Source: Otariodibacter oris (GTDB lineage: Bacteria; Pseudomonadota; Gammaproteobacteria; Enterobacterales; Pasteurellaceae). From it: a stretch of 64,000 nucleotides of DNA. Made by a program: the position numbers and the translations under genes. Positions 20,160 to 29,188 of this stretch are shown in pieces. Location of the stretch: the NCBI RefSeq assembly GCF_009684715.1, contig NZ_CP016604.1, positions 1,317,262 to 1,381,261 of the forward strand, written 5' to 3'. Every line of letters starts with the position of its first letter. Position 1 is the first letter of the stretch. The notes under the pieces are model-generated. The model did no database searches, had not been told where the DNA came from, and saw only the letters and a program-made list of their open reading frames with translations.

Positions 20160-21251
20160 CTATACATTAAAGCGGAAATGCATGACATCGCCATCTTTAA
20201 CGATATACTCTTTTCCTTCTAAACGCCATTTACCCGCTTCTTTTGCACCATTCTCACCTTTATATTGAATAAAGTCTTCATAGGCAATCACTTCTGCACG
20301 GATAAATCCTTTTTCAAAATCAGTGTGAATCACTGCAGCGGCTTTCGGTGCAGTTGCGCCAACGGCTACTGTCCAAGCTCTTACTTCTTTTACACCGGCA
20401 GTGAAGTAAGTTTGTAAATTTAATAAAGCATATCCTGCACGAATTACACGATTTAAACCCGGTTCTTCAATGCCTAAATCTTGTAAAAATTCTGTTTTTT
20501 CATCATCGTCTAATTCAGCAATTTCAGCTTCAATCGCTGCGCACACTGGCACAACTACAGAACCTTCTTTTTCTGCAAACTCACGGACTTTATCTAAATA
20601 TGGATTATTTTCAAAACCATCTTCATTGACATTAGCAATGTACATTGTTGGCTTTAAGGTTAAGAAGTTATAACCTTTAATCGCGTGTAATTCATCTTTA
20701 TCTAAATCAACGGTACGGATCATGCCTGCATTTTCGAGTACAGGTAGGATTTTTTCCATGATCGATAATTCATATTTTGCATCTTTATCGCCGCCTTTTG
20801 CACGTTTTTGTAAACGTTGAATAGCGCGCTCACAGCTATCTAAATCAGCTAAAGCAAGCTCTGTATTGATAGTTTCAATATCATCAAGGGGATCAATTTT
20901 TCCTGCAACGTGCACAATATCATCATTTTCAAAACAACGAACAACATGCCCAATTGCATCCGTTTCACGAATATTTGCTAAGAATTTATTGCCTAATCCT
21001 TCGCCTTTACTTGCACCCGCCACTAAACCTGCAATATCCACGAATTCCATTGTAGTAGGTAATACACGTTCTGGATTCACAATTTCAGCTAATGCATCTA
21101 AGCGAGGATCTGGCATTGGTACGACACCAGTATTCGGCTCAATTGTACAAAACGGATAGTTTGCCGCCTCAATACCTGCTTTTGTTAATGCATTAAAAAG
21201 CGTTGATTTACCTACATTGGGTAAACCCACGATACCACATTTAAATCCCAT
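20160..21251 (-). CDS. ychF: Redox-regulated ATPase YchF (OLA1 family)
   Basis: Obg-related P-loop NTPase of 363 residues, the same length as in E. coli. [19 protein letters not shown] is the P-loop, [20 protein letters not shown] is the G3 region, and [13 protein letters not shown] replaces the usual NKxD G4 motif with NVNE, which makes the family prefer ATP. A coiled coil and a C-terminal TGS domain ([20 protein letters not shown]) follow. It binds ribosomes and is linked to stress response. pth lies 29 bp upstream on the same strand, the usual pth-ychF pair. Confidence 0.97.
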   Translation of the reverse strand: MGFKCGIVGLPNVGKSTLFNALTKAGIEAANYPFCTIEPNTGVVPMPDPRLDALAEIVNPERVLPTTMEFVDIAGLVAGASKGEGLGNKFLANIRETDAIGHVVRCFENDDIVHVAGKIDPLDDIETINTELALADLDSCERAIQRLQKRAKGGDKDAKYELSIMEKILPVLENAGMIRTVDLDKDELHAIKGYNFLTLKPTMYIANVNEDGFENNPYLDKVREFAEKEGSVVVPVCAAIEAEIAELDDDEKTEFLQDLGIEEPGLNRVIRAGYALLNLQTYFTAGVKEVRAWTVAVGATAPKAAAVIHTDFEKGFIRAEVIAYEDFIQYKGENGAKEAGKWRLEGKEYIVKDGDVMHFRFNV

Positions 21252-21280
21252 AATTTTTCCTATTTCTTAATGTTAAATGG

Positions 21281-21865
21281 CTATGCCTTGAATGCGTTCA
21301 AACGATTCGTTGCTTTGACAATGCCTTCTTTAAATAAAAGATCCATACAACGCCCCGCTTCATCAACGGCAGCATCAATCAATGGCTTATCTGTTGGCGA
21401 GGGTTTTCCTAACACGTAGCTTGCTACTAGATCTTTATGTCCTGGGTGACCAATACCAATTCGGACACGATAAAAATTCTTGTCATTCCCTAGGCTTGCA
21501 ATAATGTCTTTTAAGCCATTATGTCCGCCATGGCCACCACCTTGTTTGATTTTCACCACACCTGGAGGTAAATCTAATTCATCGTGTGCGACTAAAATTT
21601 CTTCAGGCTTTATGCGATAAAAATTTGCTAACGCACCAACCGCTTTACCACTTAAATTCATAAAAGTCGTTGGCACGAGTAAACGCACTTCACCCTGTGC
21701 AGGATTAATTTTAGCAACCTTACCAAAGTATTTTGATTCTTCTTTCAATGAAACGCTATATTGGCGAGCGATTTCATTAATTAACCACTCCCCTGCATTG
21801 TGACGCGTTTCCTCATACTTGGCACCTGGATTGGCTAATCCAACAATCAACTTAATTTGTGACAC
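21281..21865 (-). CDS. pth: Peptidyl-tRNA hydrolase
   Basis: Recycles peptidyl-tRNA dropped from ribosomes. The 194 residues contain [20 protein letters not shown] with the catalytic His and the Asn of the active site, [31 protein letters not shown] with the catalytic Asp, and GHNGLKDI. The frame starts with a GTG at 21865 behind AGGAT; no in-frame ATG is available nearby. It forms the conserved pair with ychF. Confidence 0.96.
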   Translation of the reverse strand: MSQIKLIVGLANPGAKYEETRHNAGEWLINEIARQYSVSLKEESKYFGKVAKINPAQGEVRLLVPTTFMNLSGKAVGALANFYRIKPEEILVAHDELDLPPGVVKIKQGGGHGGHNGLKDIIASLGNDKNFYRVRIGIGHPGHKDLVASYVLGKPSPTDKPLIDAAVDEAGRCMDLLFKEGIVKATNRLNAFKA

Positions 21866-22041
21866 GTCATCTATCCTAAAATACTGGCCTAAAATAATAA
21901 AGGCGGTATTGTAGGAAAAAAGCGAAGACTTAACAAGAGAAAGCCTTTACAAAGAATATGTAACCTTTATCTATTTAAAATAAAATATTTTATTAATCAT
22001 TGAATGACATCTTCATTTTATTAAAGATAAAGCTTAAAATG

Positions 22042-22056
22042 CGATAATCATTCTCA
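22042..22056 (+). promoter_or_regulatory. Fur box upstream of a methyltransferase
   Basis: CGATAATCATTCTCA matches the 7-1-7 Fur consensus TGATAATnATTATCA at 13 positions when the central base is counted as a match (12 of the 14 fixed bases). It lies about 20 bp before the start codon, next to a possible -10 TAAAAT at 22035-22040, a position suited to repression by iron-loaded Fur. Confidence 0.65.
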
Positions 22057-22075
22057 TTTAAAAAGGTGGTTATGT

Positions 22076-23020
22076 ATGAATAAACTATCATCTAATGACA
22101 AAAAACCTTTACATATTGAAAATCCTATCGCTGAAACCTTATTAATTCCTCTATACATGAAAGCGAAATTAACTAATCAAAATAGCATTATAATCAAGGA
22201 CAGCAGTGCCGTTGATTTAGTATCTAAGCTAAACTACAATTTTGATAAATTTTCTGCGGCAGACATGAGTTTGATTGGATGCGGTTTACGAGCTGACTAT
22301 TTTGACCAATATGCAATTCAGAAAATTGAGCAATCTATTCAACAAAATTACCATTTAGTTATTATTTCTATTGGCTGTGGGTTAGATAATAGATATCAAC
22401 GTATTGTAGAACAAACCAATATCGATAAAACCTATTTTGATAATATCCATTTTTATGAAATCGATTTACCTGAGGTCATTGAATTACGCTCAAAATTAAT
22501 ACCTGAAAAGTATAACCAACATTATATCGCTGGCTCAATGTTTGAAGATAAATGGCTGATTGATATCCTTAACACTCTAAAGCTTAATACAACAAATAAT
22601 AATCTGCCCATTAATGTAAATTTCTGCTTTTTAATTGAAGGGGTTTTAATGTATTTTCAGTCCGAACAAGTGAAATCATTTTTTGCTATGCTTGCTGATA
22701 CCTTAACCCACGCAAATAAAACATCCAAAGACTCATATCATATTGCTGATATAGATATCATGTTTGATGCAACAGGCGTATTGGCCACTAAATTCTCAAA
22801 AAAACATGATGCAGTTCGACACATGAATGCTGAATTTAAATGGGGAATGTCAAATAATGAACAACTTACTATTTGGGATAAACGTTATAAGTTACAGTCC
22901 TCAAAATATATTATGGATATCAAGCCACATCTATGGTCAATCAAAGCCAAATTAATAAGATTGATACCTAAATTCCGTAAATTCTCTAAAATCCTTAATT
23001 ATTCAATAGAAATTAACTAA
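22076..23020 (+). CDS. SAM-dependent methyltransferase, leucine carboxyl methyltransferase-like
   Basis: A 314-residue class I methyltransferase resembling the LCMT/TcmP family. LVIISIGCGLDNRYQRIV is the SAM-binding motif I with the family-typical CGLDxR; HFYEIDLPEVIELRSKLIPE is motif II with an acidic residue; FLIEGVLMYFQSEQVKSFF is the conserved late motif. Such enzymes methylate small molecules or carboxyl groups; the substrate here is unknown. A strong AGGTGG site precedes the ATG at 22076. A Fur box directly upstream suggests that it is made under iron limitation, so a role in siderophore or metallophore chemistry is an inference worth testing. It is a single-gene unit, flanked by a convergent terminator. 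Confidence 0.8.
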   Translation: MNKLSSNDKKPLHIENPIAETLLIPLYMKAKLTNQNSIIIKDSSAVDLVSKLNYNFDKFSAADMSLIGCGLRADYFDQYAIQKIEQSIQQNYHLVIISIGCGLDNRYQRIVEQTNIDKTYFDNIHFYEIDLPEVIELRSKLIPEKYNQHYIAGSMFEDKWLIDILNTLKLNTTNNNLPINVNFCFLIEGVLMYFQSEQVKSFFAMLADTLTHANKTSKDSYHIADIDIMFDATGVLATKFSKKHDAVRHMNAEFKWGMSNNEQLTIWDKRYKLQSSKYIMDIKPHLWSIKAKLIRLIPKFRKFSKILNYSIEIN

Positions 23021-23028
23021 ATCCCATA

Positions 23029-23068
23029 AAAAATGGCTCATTTTAGTCACTTATTTTGAGCCATTTTT
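23029..23068. terminator. Convergent terminator between the methyltransferase gene and rsmC
   Basis: AAAAATGGCTCA / TGAGCCATTTTT perfect 12-base stem with a 16-nt loop. The A and T ends give T-runs in both directions. Confidence 0.85.
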
Positions 23069-23085
23069 ATTTTGTAAATCGGAAA

Positions 23086-24075
23086 TTAAACTTTTGCTGA
23101 ATACACCTTAAATTTATTCGATTTAGCTAACAAAGTGTGTGAACCGAAAGCGTGATCGAGTAAATCTGGATAAGGTAAGAAAGCATTAGCGACAATACGC
23201 AACTCACCACCTTTACTCAGATGCTGTTTGGCTTGAAGAATTAAAGATTCAACTGCTCGATATGCGGTATCGACCCCATCATGAAATGGCGGATTAGAGA
23301 CAATCAAATCAAATCGCTCTGGAATATGTGAAAACACATCACTCGCTATGACATGACCTTCTAATTCATTTTCTGCTAATGTACGTTTGCTTGATTCTAT
23401 TGCCATTGCGTGTACATCAGACATTGTCAGTTTAATTTTTGGAAACTGTTGTTTTAAGAATCCACCAATCACTCCCGCACCACAGCCTAAATCTAACACT
23501 TTACCTTTTAACCGATCCGCTTTATCAAAAGTAGAAAGCAATAATTGCGAGCCACTATCTAACTCTGCCGAACTAAATACCGCAGGTAAAGCAAACACAT
23601 TAAGTGATTGCAAGCGGTAAGATTTCCAAAAAGAATTGTAATTAAAATCAGGTTGAGTCTGTAAAGAAAAATGATACAGTCCGCAACGGCGAGCGGAATC
23701 AATTTTGGCAATATCACCAAATGGCTCAAGCATTTTTTCAACAGAGCGAACACCAGAACGATTTTCACCAATAATCAGCATTTCTTGCCCAATCGGTGCA
23801 TTAGATAACCATTGTAACAGTTGAAATTGACACTCTTGTTTGTTCTTCGTCCAATAGAAAACTGCTAAATCAGCAGAATCCTCACAAAGCAACCCAAATT
23901 TAGCTTTATCATACTGATTTACATAATCAAAATAGCTACTAAACACGGTAACATTTTGACTTTGCTTACGAATTTCTTCCGCAAAATGATCTTTAATATA
24001 GCCAAATAGCAAGATATTTTTCTTTTCAAATAACGCTAAATGGCGTTCTAATACTTCACTCTCTGGTGATAACAT
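23086..24075 (-). CDS. rsmC: 16S rRNA m2G1207 methyltransferase RsmC
   Basis: A 329-residue protein with the duplicated methyltransferase architecture of RsmC: a degenerate N-terminal half and a catalytic C-terminal half. KVLDLGCGAGVIGGFLKQQF is the SAM site, and FDLIVSNPPFHDGVDTAYRA has the NPPF motif of N2-guanine methyltransferases. It modifies G1207 of 16S rRNA in the 30S subunit. In E. coli rsmC is divergent from holD-rimI; here a DUF535 gene has come between them. Confidence 0.95.
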   Translation of the reverse strand: MLSPESEVLERHLALFEKKNILLFGYIKDHFAEEIRKQSQNVTVFSSYFDYVNQYDKAKFGLLCEDSADLAVFYWTKNKQECQFQLLQWLSNAPIGQEMLIIGENRSGVRSVEKMLEPFGDIAKIDSARRCGLYHFSLQTQPDFNYNSFWKSYRLQSLNVFALPAVFSSAELDSGSQLLLSTFDKADRLKGKVLDLGCGAGVIGGFLKQQFPKIKLTMSDVHAMAIESSKRTLAENELEGHVIASDVFSHIPERFDLIVSNPPFHDGVDTAYRAVESLILQAKQHLSKGGELRIVANAFLPYPDLLDHAFGSHTLLAKSNKFKVYSAKV

Positions 24076-24112
24076 ATTTTTCCTATTTTAATTTTCCATA
24101 CAATTTAATGGA

Positions 24113-24991
24113 TTAGTTTTGACCAAACATCTGCTCAATGCTCTCTTGCAAATGATCAAACATCTGATAGCGTTTGCGGTGTAACGATCGTTTTTTGGTT
24201 TCAATCTCTTCTAATGGCTTACGTTTAATTTCTAATGGCAATACCCAATAACCACGTTCGTTGAGTATCCCTTCATGCTCTTGCCAAAAATGATCATAGT
24301 TAAATAGTAATCTGGAATGATCATTTCTACGGTATTTCGCTTGATGTTTATGTGCAATACCCACCAATTCACAATCGAAAACTTTAGCCAACATTTTAAA
24401 CGCATTCACTAACAGCGCATGAGGTCTAAAACCATGTAAATTTTTAGTCGCCTTCTTTACTAATTCTTTAGCATTTTCACCATTAGGTCCCTGAATAGAT
24501 GCAATCAATAATAAATTAGGAGATAAAAATGAAAATGAGGCATCATAAACACTCTTACCATTTGTATCTCTAATATTTAAAGAAAAAAATCCTTCAAAAG
24601 GATCAATCTTATTGAGATTCAAATACAGGCTTAAATCTTCCGTTAATTGTGCGAGCAATATCGTTTTTTGCTGAACTAATTTACTAGAAAAGGCTATGCC
24701 AAATTTATTCTTTGTCATCGCAAGGCTATCAATAATTGCCTTAACACGTTGTGCCTTAGTAAAACTATTATCACAAAACTTTTGTAGCACCGCATTACAT
24801 CGATAAGGAACATCAGTAAAAACAGGTATCCATAATGGATTATGATTTAGATATGATTCAAATTGTTTACGTTCAGTTGAACACCACAGGCTATAAAAAT
24901 GATAGCGAAAAAATAAACGAATTCTTTTTAATGCTCTTTTTTCATCTGCATATAATTCTTTATAAATTGGAAATAAAAACTCCGACTCCAT
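24113..24991 (-). CDS. DUF535 (VirK/YbjX family) protein
   Basis: A 292-residue protein of the DUF535 family, which includes Shigella VirK and E. coli YbjX. Recognisable blocks are RALKRIRLFFRYHFYSLW near the start, LSLYLNLNKIDPFEGFFSLN, LLIASIQGPNGENAKELVKK and LHGFRPHALLVNAFKMLAKV. The C-terminus is rich in Lys, Arg and Glu. Family members have been linked to virulence and resistance to antimicrobial peptides, but no biochemical activity is known to me. It is on the same strand as rsmC with a 37-bp gap and divergent from holD. Confidence 0.85.
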   Translation of the reverse strand: MESEFLFPIYKELYADEKRALKRIRLFFRYHFYSLWCSTERKQFESYLNHNPLWIPVFTDVPYRCNAVLQKFCDNSFTKAQRVKAIIDSLAMTKNKFGIAFSSKLVQQKTILLAQLTEDLSLYLNLNKIDPFEGFFSLNIRDTNGKSVYDASFSFLSPNLLLIASIQGPNGENAKELVKKATKNLHGFRPHALLVNAFKMLAKVFDCELVGIAHKHQAKYRRNDHSRLLFNYDHFWQEHEGILNERGYWVLPLEIKRKPLEEIETKKRSLHRKRYQMFDHLQESIEQMFGQN

Positions 24992-25075
24992 TTATTACAA
25001 CATCCAATTACAAAAACAATTTCCGCATTTTATCAACTTTTGCTACTATTCCCTAATATTTTATAAGGAAACATA

Positions 25076-25495
25076 ATGAATCGACGTGATTTACTATTAC
25101 ATGAAATGAATATCCCCCAATGGATATTAACAAAACCACAGGTTTTGAAAGGGGATGCTCAAATTCGCTTAGAAGATCACATCAAACTCGTTATTGTCTG
25201 TGATGAAGATCATCAACAAACTCAACGATTCCAAGATATTTTACTAGCCTTAAAAATTAGTAATGAAGAATATCAATGGATCAATTTTTCACAATCTATG
25301 AGGCTCAACTTCCAGCACAGCCCTATTTTTTGGATAATTCAAGATAAATCAAATCATGAATTATTTGCAAAAAAATATGCAGATCTGACCGCTTGGTATC
25401 AAACGGATTGGAATGATCTTTCACTTCCCCCACAAAAACGACAATTTTGGCAACAAATTGAATCCTTTTGCCCTAATTTAGAGGAAAATTCGTGA
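25076..25495 (+). CDS. holD: DNA polymerase III psi subunit
   Basis: A 139-residue protein that fits HolD: MNRRDLLLHEMNIPQWIL at the N-terminus, which in the family binds chi, and a Rossmann-like body ending in PPQKRQFWQQIESF. Psi joins chi and SSB to the clamp loader. HolD is a poorly conserved family, so the call rests as much on order (holD-rimI, near rsmC, as in E. coli) as on sequence. AAGGAAACATA precedes the ATG. Its stop overlaps the GTG start of rimI. Confidence 0.88.
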   Translation: MNRRDLLLHEMNIPQWILTKPQVLKGDAQIRLEDHIKLVIVCDEDHQQTQRFQDILLALKISNEEYQWINFSQSMRLNFQHSPIFWIIQDKSNHELFAKKYADLTAWYQTDWNDLSLPPQKRQFWQQIESFCPNLEENS

Positions 25496-25929
25496 TCGAA
25501 CTTATCACATCTACCGATTTTGACCGCTTATTTAACATTGAGCAACAAGCACATATTACCCCTTGGAGTAAAGGCACTTTACTGAATAACCAGGGCGAGC
25601 GTTATCTCAATTTAAAGTTATCTATTGATGGAAAAATTATTGCCTTTGCTATTTGCCAAACGATTTTAGATGAAGCGACTTTATTCAATATTGCAGTCGA
25701 TCCCGCTTATCAAGGAAAAGGTTACGGCAAACAATTGCTACAAGGATTGATTGAAAAATTAAACGAGAAGAATATTGCTACGATTTGGCTTGAAGTTAGA
25801 GAGTCGAATCAAACCGCACAACACTTATACACCACAATGGGCTTTAATGAAGTGACCGTTCGCAAAAATTATTACCCAAAACCAAATGGCGAACGAGAAA
25901 ATGCGATCGTGATGGCACTTTATCTTTAA
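25492..25929 (+). CDS. rimI: Ribosomal protein bS18 N-alpha-acetyltransferase RimI
   Basis: GNAT acetyltransferase of 145 residues. VDPAYQGKGYGKQLLQGLIE is motif A with the acetyl-CoA-binding QxxGxG, and ESNQTAQHLYTTMGFNEVTV with the following RKNYY is motif B, typical of RimI. It acetylates the N-terminus of ribosomal protein S18. The start is the GTG at 25492, which overlaps the holD stop (GTGA) and has GAGGAAAA upstream, so the two are translationally coupled. Confidence 0.94.
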   Translation: MIELITSTDFDRLFNIEQQAHITPWSKGTLLNNQGERYLNLKLSIDGKIIAFAICQTILDEATLFNIAVDPAYQGKGYGKQLLQGLIEKLNEKNIATIWLEVRESNQTAQHLYTTMGFNEVTVRKNYYPKPNGERENAIVMALYL

Positions 25930-25976
25930 CCCTATTCACTTTATGATGATAACTATCGTCATTACATGAGAACACT

Positions 25977-27311
25977 ATGAACACCATTGAAACATTTGAA
26001 GAGCTTGATTTAAGCCCTGAATTATTAAAAGCCTTGACTAAAAAAGGTTACAAACGCCCAACGGCAATCCAACAAGAAATTATTCCACCCGCATTAGACG
26101 GACGTGATGTCCTTGGCTCAGCCCCAACGGGTACAGGTAAAACTGCGGCATTTTTATTACCTGCCATTCAACATTTACTGGATTATCCACGCCGTAAACC
26201 CGGTCCACCACGCGTTTTAGTCCTCACCCCTACTCGTGAACTAGCCATGCAGGTTGCGGAACAAGCAGAAATTTTAAGTGAATTCACTAATCTGAATATT
26301 GCTACCATCACAGGTGGTGTCGCTTACCAAAATCATGGGGAAGTATTTAATACAAACCAAGATTTAGTCGTTGCAACACCGGGGCGATTATTACAATACA
26401 TTAAAGAAGAAAATTTCGATTGTCGTTCAGTTGAAATCCTTATTTTTGATGAAGCAGACAGAATGTTACAAATGGGATTTGGACAAGATGCAGAACGCAT
26501 TGCGGCTGAAACTCGTTGGAGAAAATATACTTGGTTATTTTCTGCCACTCTTGAGGGCGAACTGCTTACTGATTTTGCACAGCGTATTTTAGACAATCCA
26601 ATCGAAATTGATGCCGAACCAAGCCGTCGTGAACGCAAAAAGATTCAGCAATGGTATTACCATGCAGATAATGTTGAGCATAAAACAAAACTCTTAGCCC
26701 GTTTAATTACCAATTTTGGAATAGACCGAGGCATCGTGTTTGTCCGTCGTCGAGATGATGTTCGAGAATTAAGTGATACGTTACGTAAAAGAGGCATCCG
26801 CTCTACTTATCTTGAAGGGGAAATGGCACAAACTCAACGTACTCAAGCGATTACTCGTCTAAAAGAAGGCGTAGTAAATGTGTTAGTTGCCACCGATGTT
26901 GCCGCACGAGGTATTGATATTGAAGATGTCGATTTTGTGATTAACTTCGATCTGCCATACAGTGCTGATACCTATCTTCATCGTATCGGACGTACTGCCC
27001 GTGCAGGTAAAAAAGGATCAGCTGTTTCTTTAGTCGAGGCTCACGATTACAAATTGTTAGGTAAAATTCAACGCTACACCGATGAAGTACTTAAGCCAAG
27101 AACAATCGAAGGCTTAGAACCAAGAACAAAAGCCCCAAAAGATGGCGAGCTAAACACGACGACGAAAAAAGAAAAAGCACGAATCAAGAAAAAGAAAGAG
27201 GCGAAAAAAGAGGCGACAAAGAAAAAAGTCAAAGTCCGCCATAAAGATACCAAAAATATCGGCAAACGTAGAAAGCCAAGTTCTGCTAATGTAGAGAACA
27301 AAGAAGATTAG
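25977..27311 (+). CDS. srmB: ATP-dependent RNA helicase SrmB
   Basis: DEAD-box helicase of 444 residues that acts in early 50S subunit assembly. Motifs in order: the Q motif (GYKRPTAIQQEIIPPALDGR), APTGTGKT, PTRELAMQ, TPGRLLQYI, DEADRML, FSAT, and HRIGRTARAG. The C-terminus from about residue 375 is a Lys/Arg-rich tail that would bind rRNA. SrmB is favoured over RhlE or DbpA by the tail and by ETRWRKYTWLFSATLEGE. It marks the left border of the accessory island that follows. Confidence 0.93.
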   Translation: MNTIETFEELDLSPELLKALTKKGYKRPTAIQQEIIPPALDGRDVLGSAPTGTGKTAAFLLPAIQHLLDYPRRKPGPPRVLVLTPTRELAMQVAEQAEILSEFTNLNIATITGGVAYQNHGEVFNTNQDLVVATPGRLLQYIKEENFDCRSVEILIFDEADRMLQMGFGQDAERIAAETRWRKYTWLFSATLEGELLTDFAQRILDNPIEIDAEPSRRERKKIQQWYYHADNVEHKTKLLARLITNFGIDRGIVFVRRRDDVRELSDTLRKRGIRSTYLEGEMAQTQRTQAITRLKEGVVNVLVATDVAARGIDIEDVDFVINFDLPYSADTYLHRIGRTARAGKKGSAVSLVEAHDYKLLGKIQRYTDEVLKPRTIEGLEPRTKAPKDGELNTTTKKEKARIKKKKEAKKEATKKKVKVRHKDTKNIGKRRKPSSANVENKED

Positions 27312-27570
27312 CAACATCGTACCTAGTAAAATAAGGATATTAACTTTTTGAATAATATATGCCCTATATAGATTGAGTAATAGATGCTAAAAACATCTCA
27401 TAAGAAGATTTATATACTAAACTATGTTAGTTTATATTGTAATAACTCATAAAAAACTGTATTACTTATTAACTTTAATAACTTATTATCAATAATATAA
27501 ATCATAGATAGAAAGATACAGCCGAGAACCTTGGTTATACTTTAAAAAATAATTATTTAAGGAATATAAA
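27312..27570. other. AT-rich junction at the left border of the accessory island
   Basis: About 260 bp between srmB and rnlA, strongly AT-rich, without a recognisable terminator, uptake signal or coding frame. AAGGAATATAAA at the right end is the rnlA ribosome site. Confidence 0.5.
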
Positions 27571-28638
27571 ATGGATGAATTCACAGATTTAAACTTAGAT
27601 AGAGAAAAATTAAAAAACTGTTTGGAGCAATTTTGTAAAAAAAATGAGTTTCATCTTGAATTTGTAGAAGATAAACCTAATAAGAAAACTTTCAAAATTA
27701 TTAAATCAGGACTTGAACCTGCTCGTTTAGTTTTTCATCTAAAGAAATCTGGAGCAACTACAATTCAAATTAATGAAGGTAAAAATAAAAAACTTAATTG
27801 TGAAATTGCTGAATATATTAAACTTAACTTGTGTCAAGAAGAAATAAAAAGTTTAAATATCTTGATTAAAGGAATAAGCAATACCACTATGGAAAAAATT
27901 TTTTCTGAAATAGAGTCTATTCAAGGAATAAACAAAATTAATATTACACCTAAAAAAATTAACGGCGGTACCTTGTATGAACTTAAATCAGAAACATTTG
28001 ATGATCAATTAAATCTTTCTTATTACGATAAAAATCATAACTTATTAATTCAAGGGAGACCTTTATCTTGTTATAAAGTAGTAGCTTATTCACTATCAAT
28101 GGATATAAACACAGACACTCTGGCAAGAATTCTTTACAAAAAAGATGATTGCGAAAAAAATATTGCAAGACCAGAAACATCTGAATCTCTTTTAAAAATG
28201 AAATTACCAAAATCATATGATAATTTACCTAAAGAAATCAAAAATTTGTTAATATCAAGTTGTTGTATAAGAGCTGCATCTCCCAATCTACCTGAATATT
28301 CCATGCTAACATACTGTGAATTAAAAGCTCTGGAAGGTATCATTAAATCAAAACTTGTAGAATGTCAAATTGTAGAAATACCAAATAATGTTGGTGAACT
28401 ATTTGAAATTCCACATGACCCAAAAGCAATTACATTAAAAAATGAAATTCTACAACAGTATAAGGAATTGAATCAAATTAAAACTCCTATCGAAGCAGCA
28501 TATAAATATTATAGAGCTCGTCGACATTCATTATTTCATATGCAAGGCTTTATTCACACAAGCTCTAAAGTAGACTCATTACAGGCGGCTATAAATATAT
28601 GTGATAAAGTTTATAGTTTAATAGAAGGCTTTTATTAA
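27571..28638 (+). CDS. rnlA: RnlA-type toxin (RNase LS, HEPN endoribonuclease)
   Basis: A 355-residue protein recognised as a relative of E. coli RnlA (357 residues). LLIQGRPLSCYKVVAYSL matches the highly conserved IQGRPLSCY block, SCCIRAASPNLPEYSMLTYC and ELKALEGIIKSKL match the central dimer region, and RARRHSLFHM near residues 315-324 carries the R-x4-H HEPN catalytic motif at R318 and H323. In E. coli RnlA degrades mRNA and stops T4 growth when its antitoxin RnlB is lost; T4 Dmd counters it. The next gene starts on the base after its stop, as expected for an rnlAB operon. Low GC and position between core genes suggest horizontal transfer. Confidence 0.88.
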   Translation: MDEFTDLNLDREKLKNCLEQFCKKNEFHLEFVEDKPNKKTFKIIKSGLEPARLVFHLKKSGATTIQINEGKNKKLNCEIAEYIKLNLCQEEIKSLNILIKGISNTTMEKIFSEIESIQGINKINITPKKINGGTLYELKSETFDDQLNLSYYDKNHNLLIQGRPLSCYKVVAYSLSMDINTDTLARILYKKDDCEKNIARPETSESLLKMKLPKSYDNLPKEIKNLLISSCCIRAASPNLPEYSMLTYCELKALEGIIKSKLVECQIVEIPNNVGELFEIPHDPKAITLKNEILQQYKELNQIKTPIEAAYKYYRARRHSLFHMQGFIHTSSKVDSLQAAINICDKVYSLIEGFY

Positions 28639-28944
28639 ATGTTATTCACAATAGATATTTATAAAACTAAATTAGGTAAGTCTTTGGTTGTTTGTACGGG
28701 AACAGATTATTTAAACCTATTTTCTTTATTAAAAGAAATTAGAGAAAAATGGGTTTACCTACATGACTCAACCCCAACAGAAATGCTATTTGATATGTAT
28801 TATACCAATGGAAATTCTGATAATAGATTTGCAAAAATATATTTTAATGGAAATAAATTTGTTCCTGAAACATATTCTATTATTCCTATTAAAAAGATTG
28901 ATGAGGAAATAGTTAATCAACAAAATAAGAAATTCGAACATTAA
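28639..28944 (+). CDS. rnlB: RnlB-like antitoxin
   Basis: A 101-residue protein directly abutting rnlA. The segment PTEMLFDMYYTNGNSDNRFA followed by KIYFNG parallels the GEILFDLLCANG...NRF region of E. coli RnlB (about 123 residues); elsewhere similarity is weak and the C-terminus is shorter. In E. coli RnlB binds and silences RnlA, with help from RNase HI. The call rests on this patch plus the tight operon with a convincing RnlA. An unrelated antitoxin that replaced RnlB cannot be excluded. Confidence 0.72.
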   Translation: MLFTIDIYKTKLGKSLVVCTGTDYLNLFSLLKEIREKWVYLHDSTPTEMLFDMYYTNGNSDNRFAKIYFNGNKFVPETYSIIPIKKIDEEIVNQQNKKFEH

Positions 28945-29113
28945 TTTGGTGATAATAGAGTGTATTAATTCTAAATACTACACCATTTATATAAGATAAC
29001 ATTTTATAGATATAAAATTATGGACTTTTATTATTTTATTATTAAATAACATCACCCATCTAATTATTGTCTTTTAGGTTTTATCACTGAAACTCAAATA
29101 AACAATTAACAAA

Positions 29114-29138
29114 GGTGTAATAGAGAAAATTCAGGCTG
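29114..29138 (+). repeat. Left terminal inverted repeat of the IS
   Basis: Twenty-five bases that match the reverse complement of 30152-30176 except for two positions (TAGAG versus TGGAC). Confidence 0.85.
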
Positions 29139-29188
29139 TAAAACCTCTTAAGGCTATATACTATATGCATTTGCGTGGATTGAAAGTA

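Noticed and set aside
22072..22083. ATG at 22072 as the methyltransferase start
   Set aside because: It is out of frame and meets a stop after three codons; the ATG at 22076 opens the real frame.
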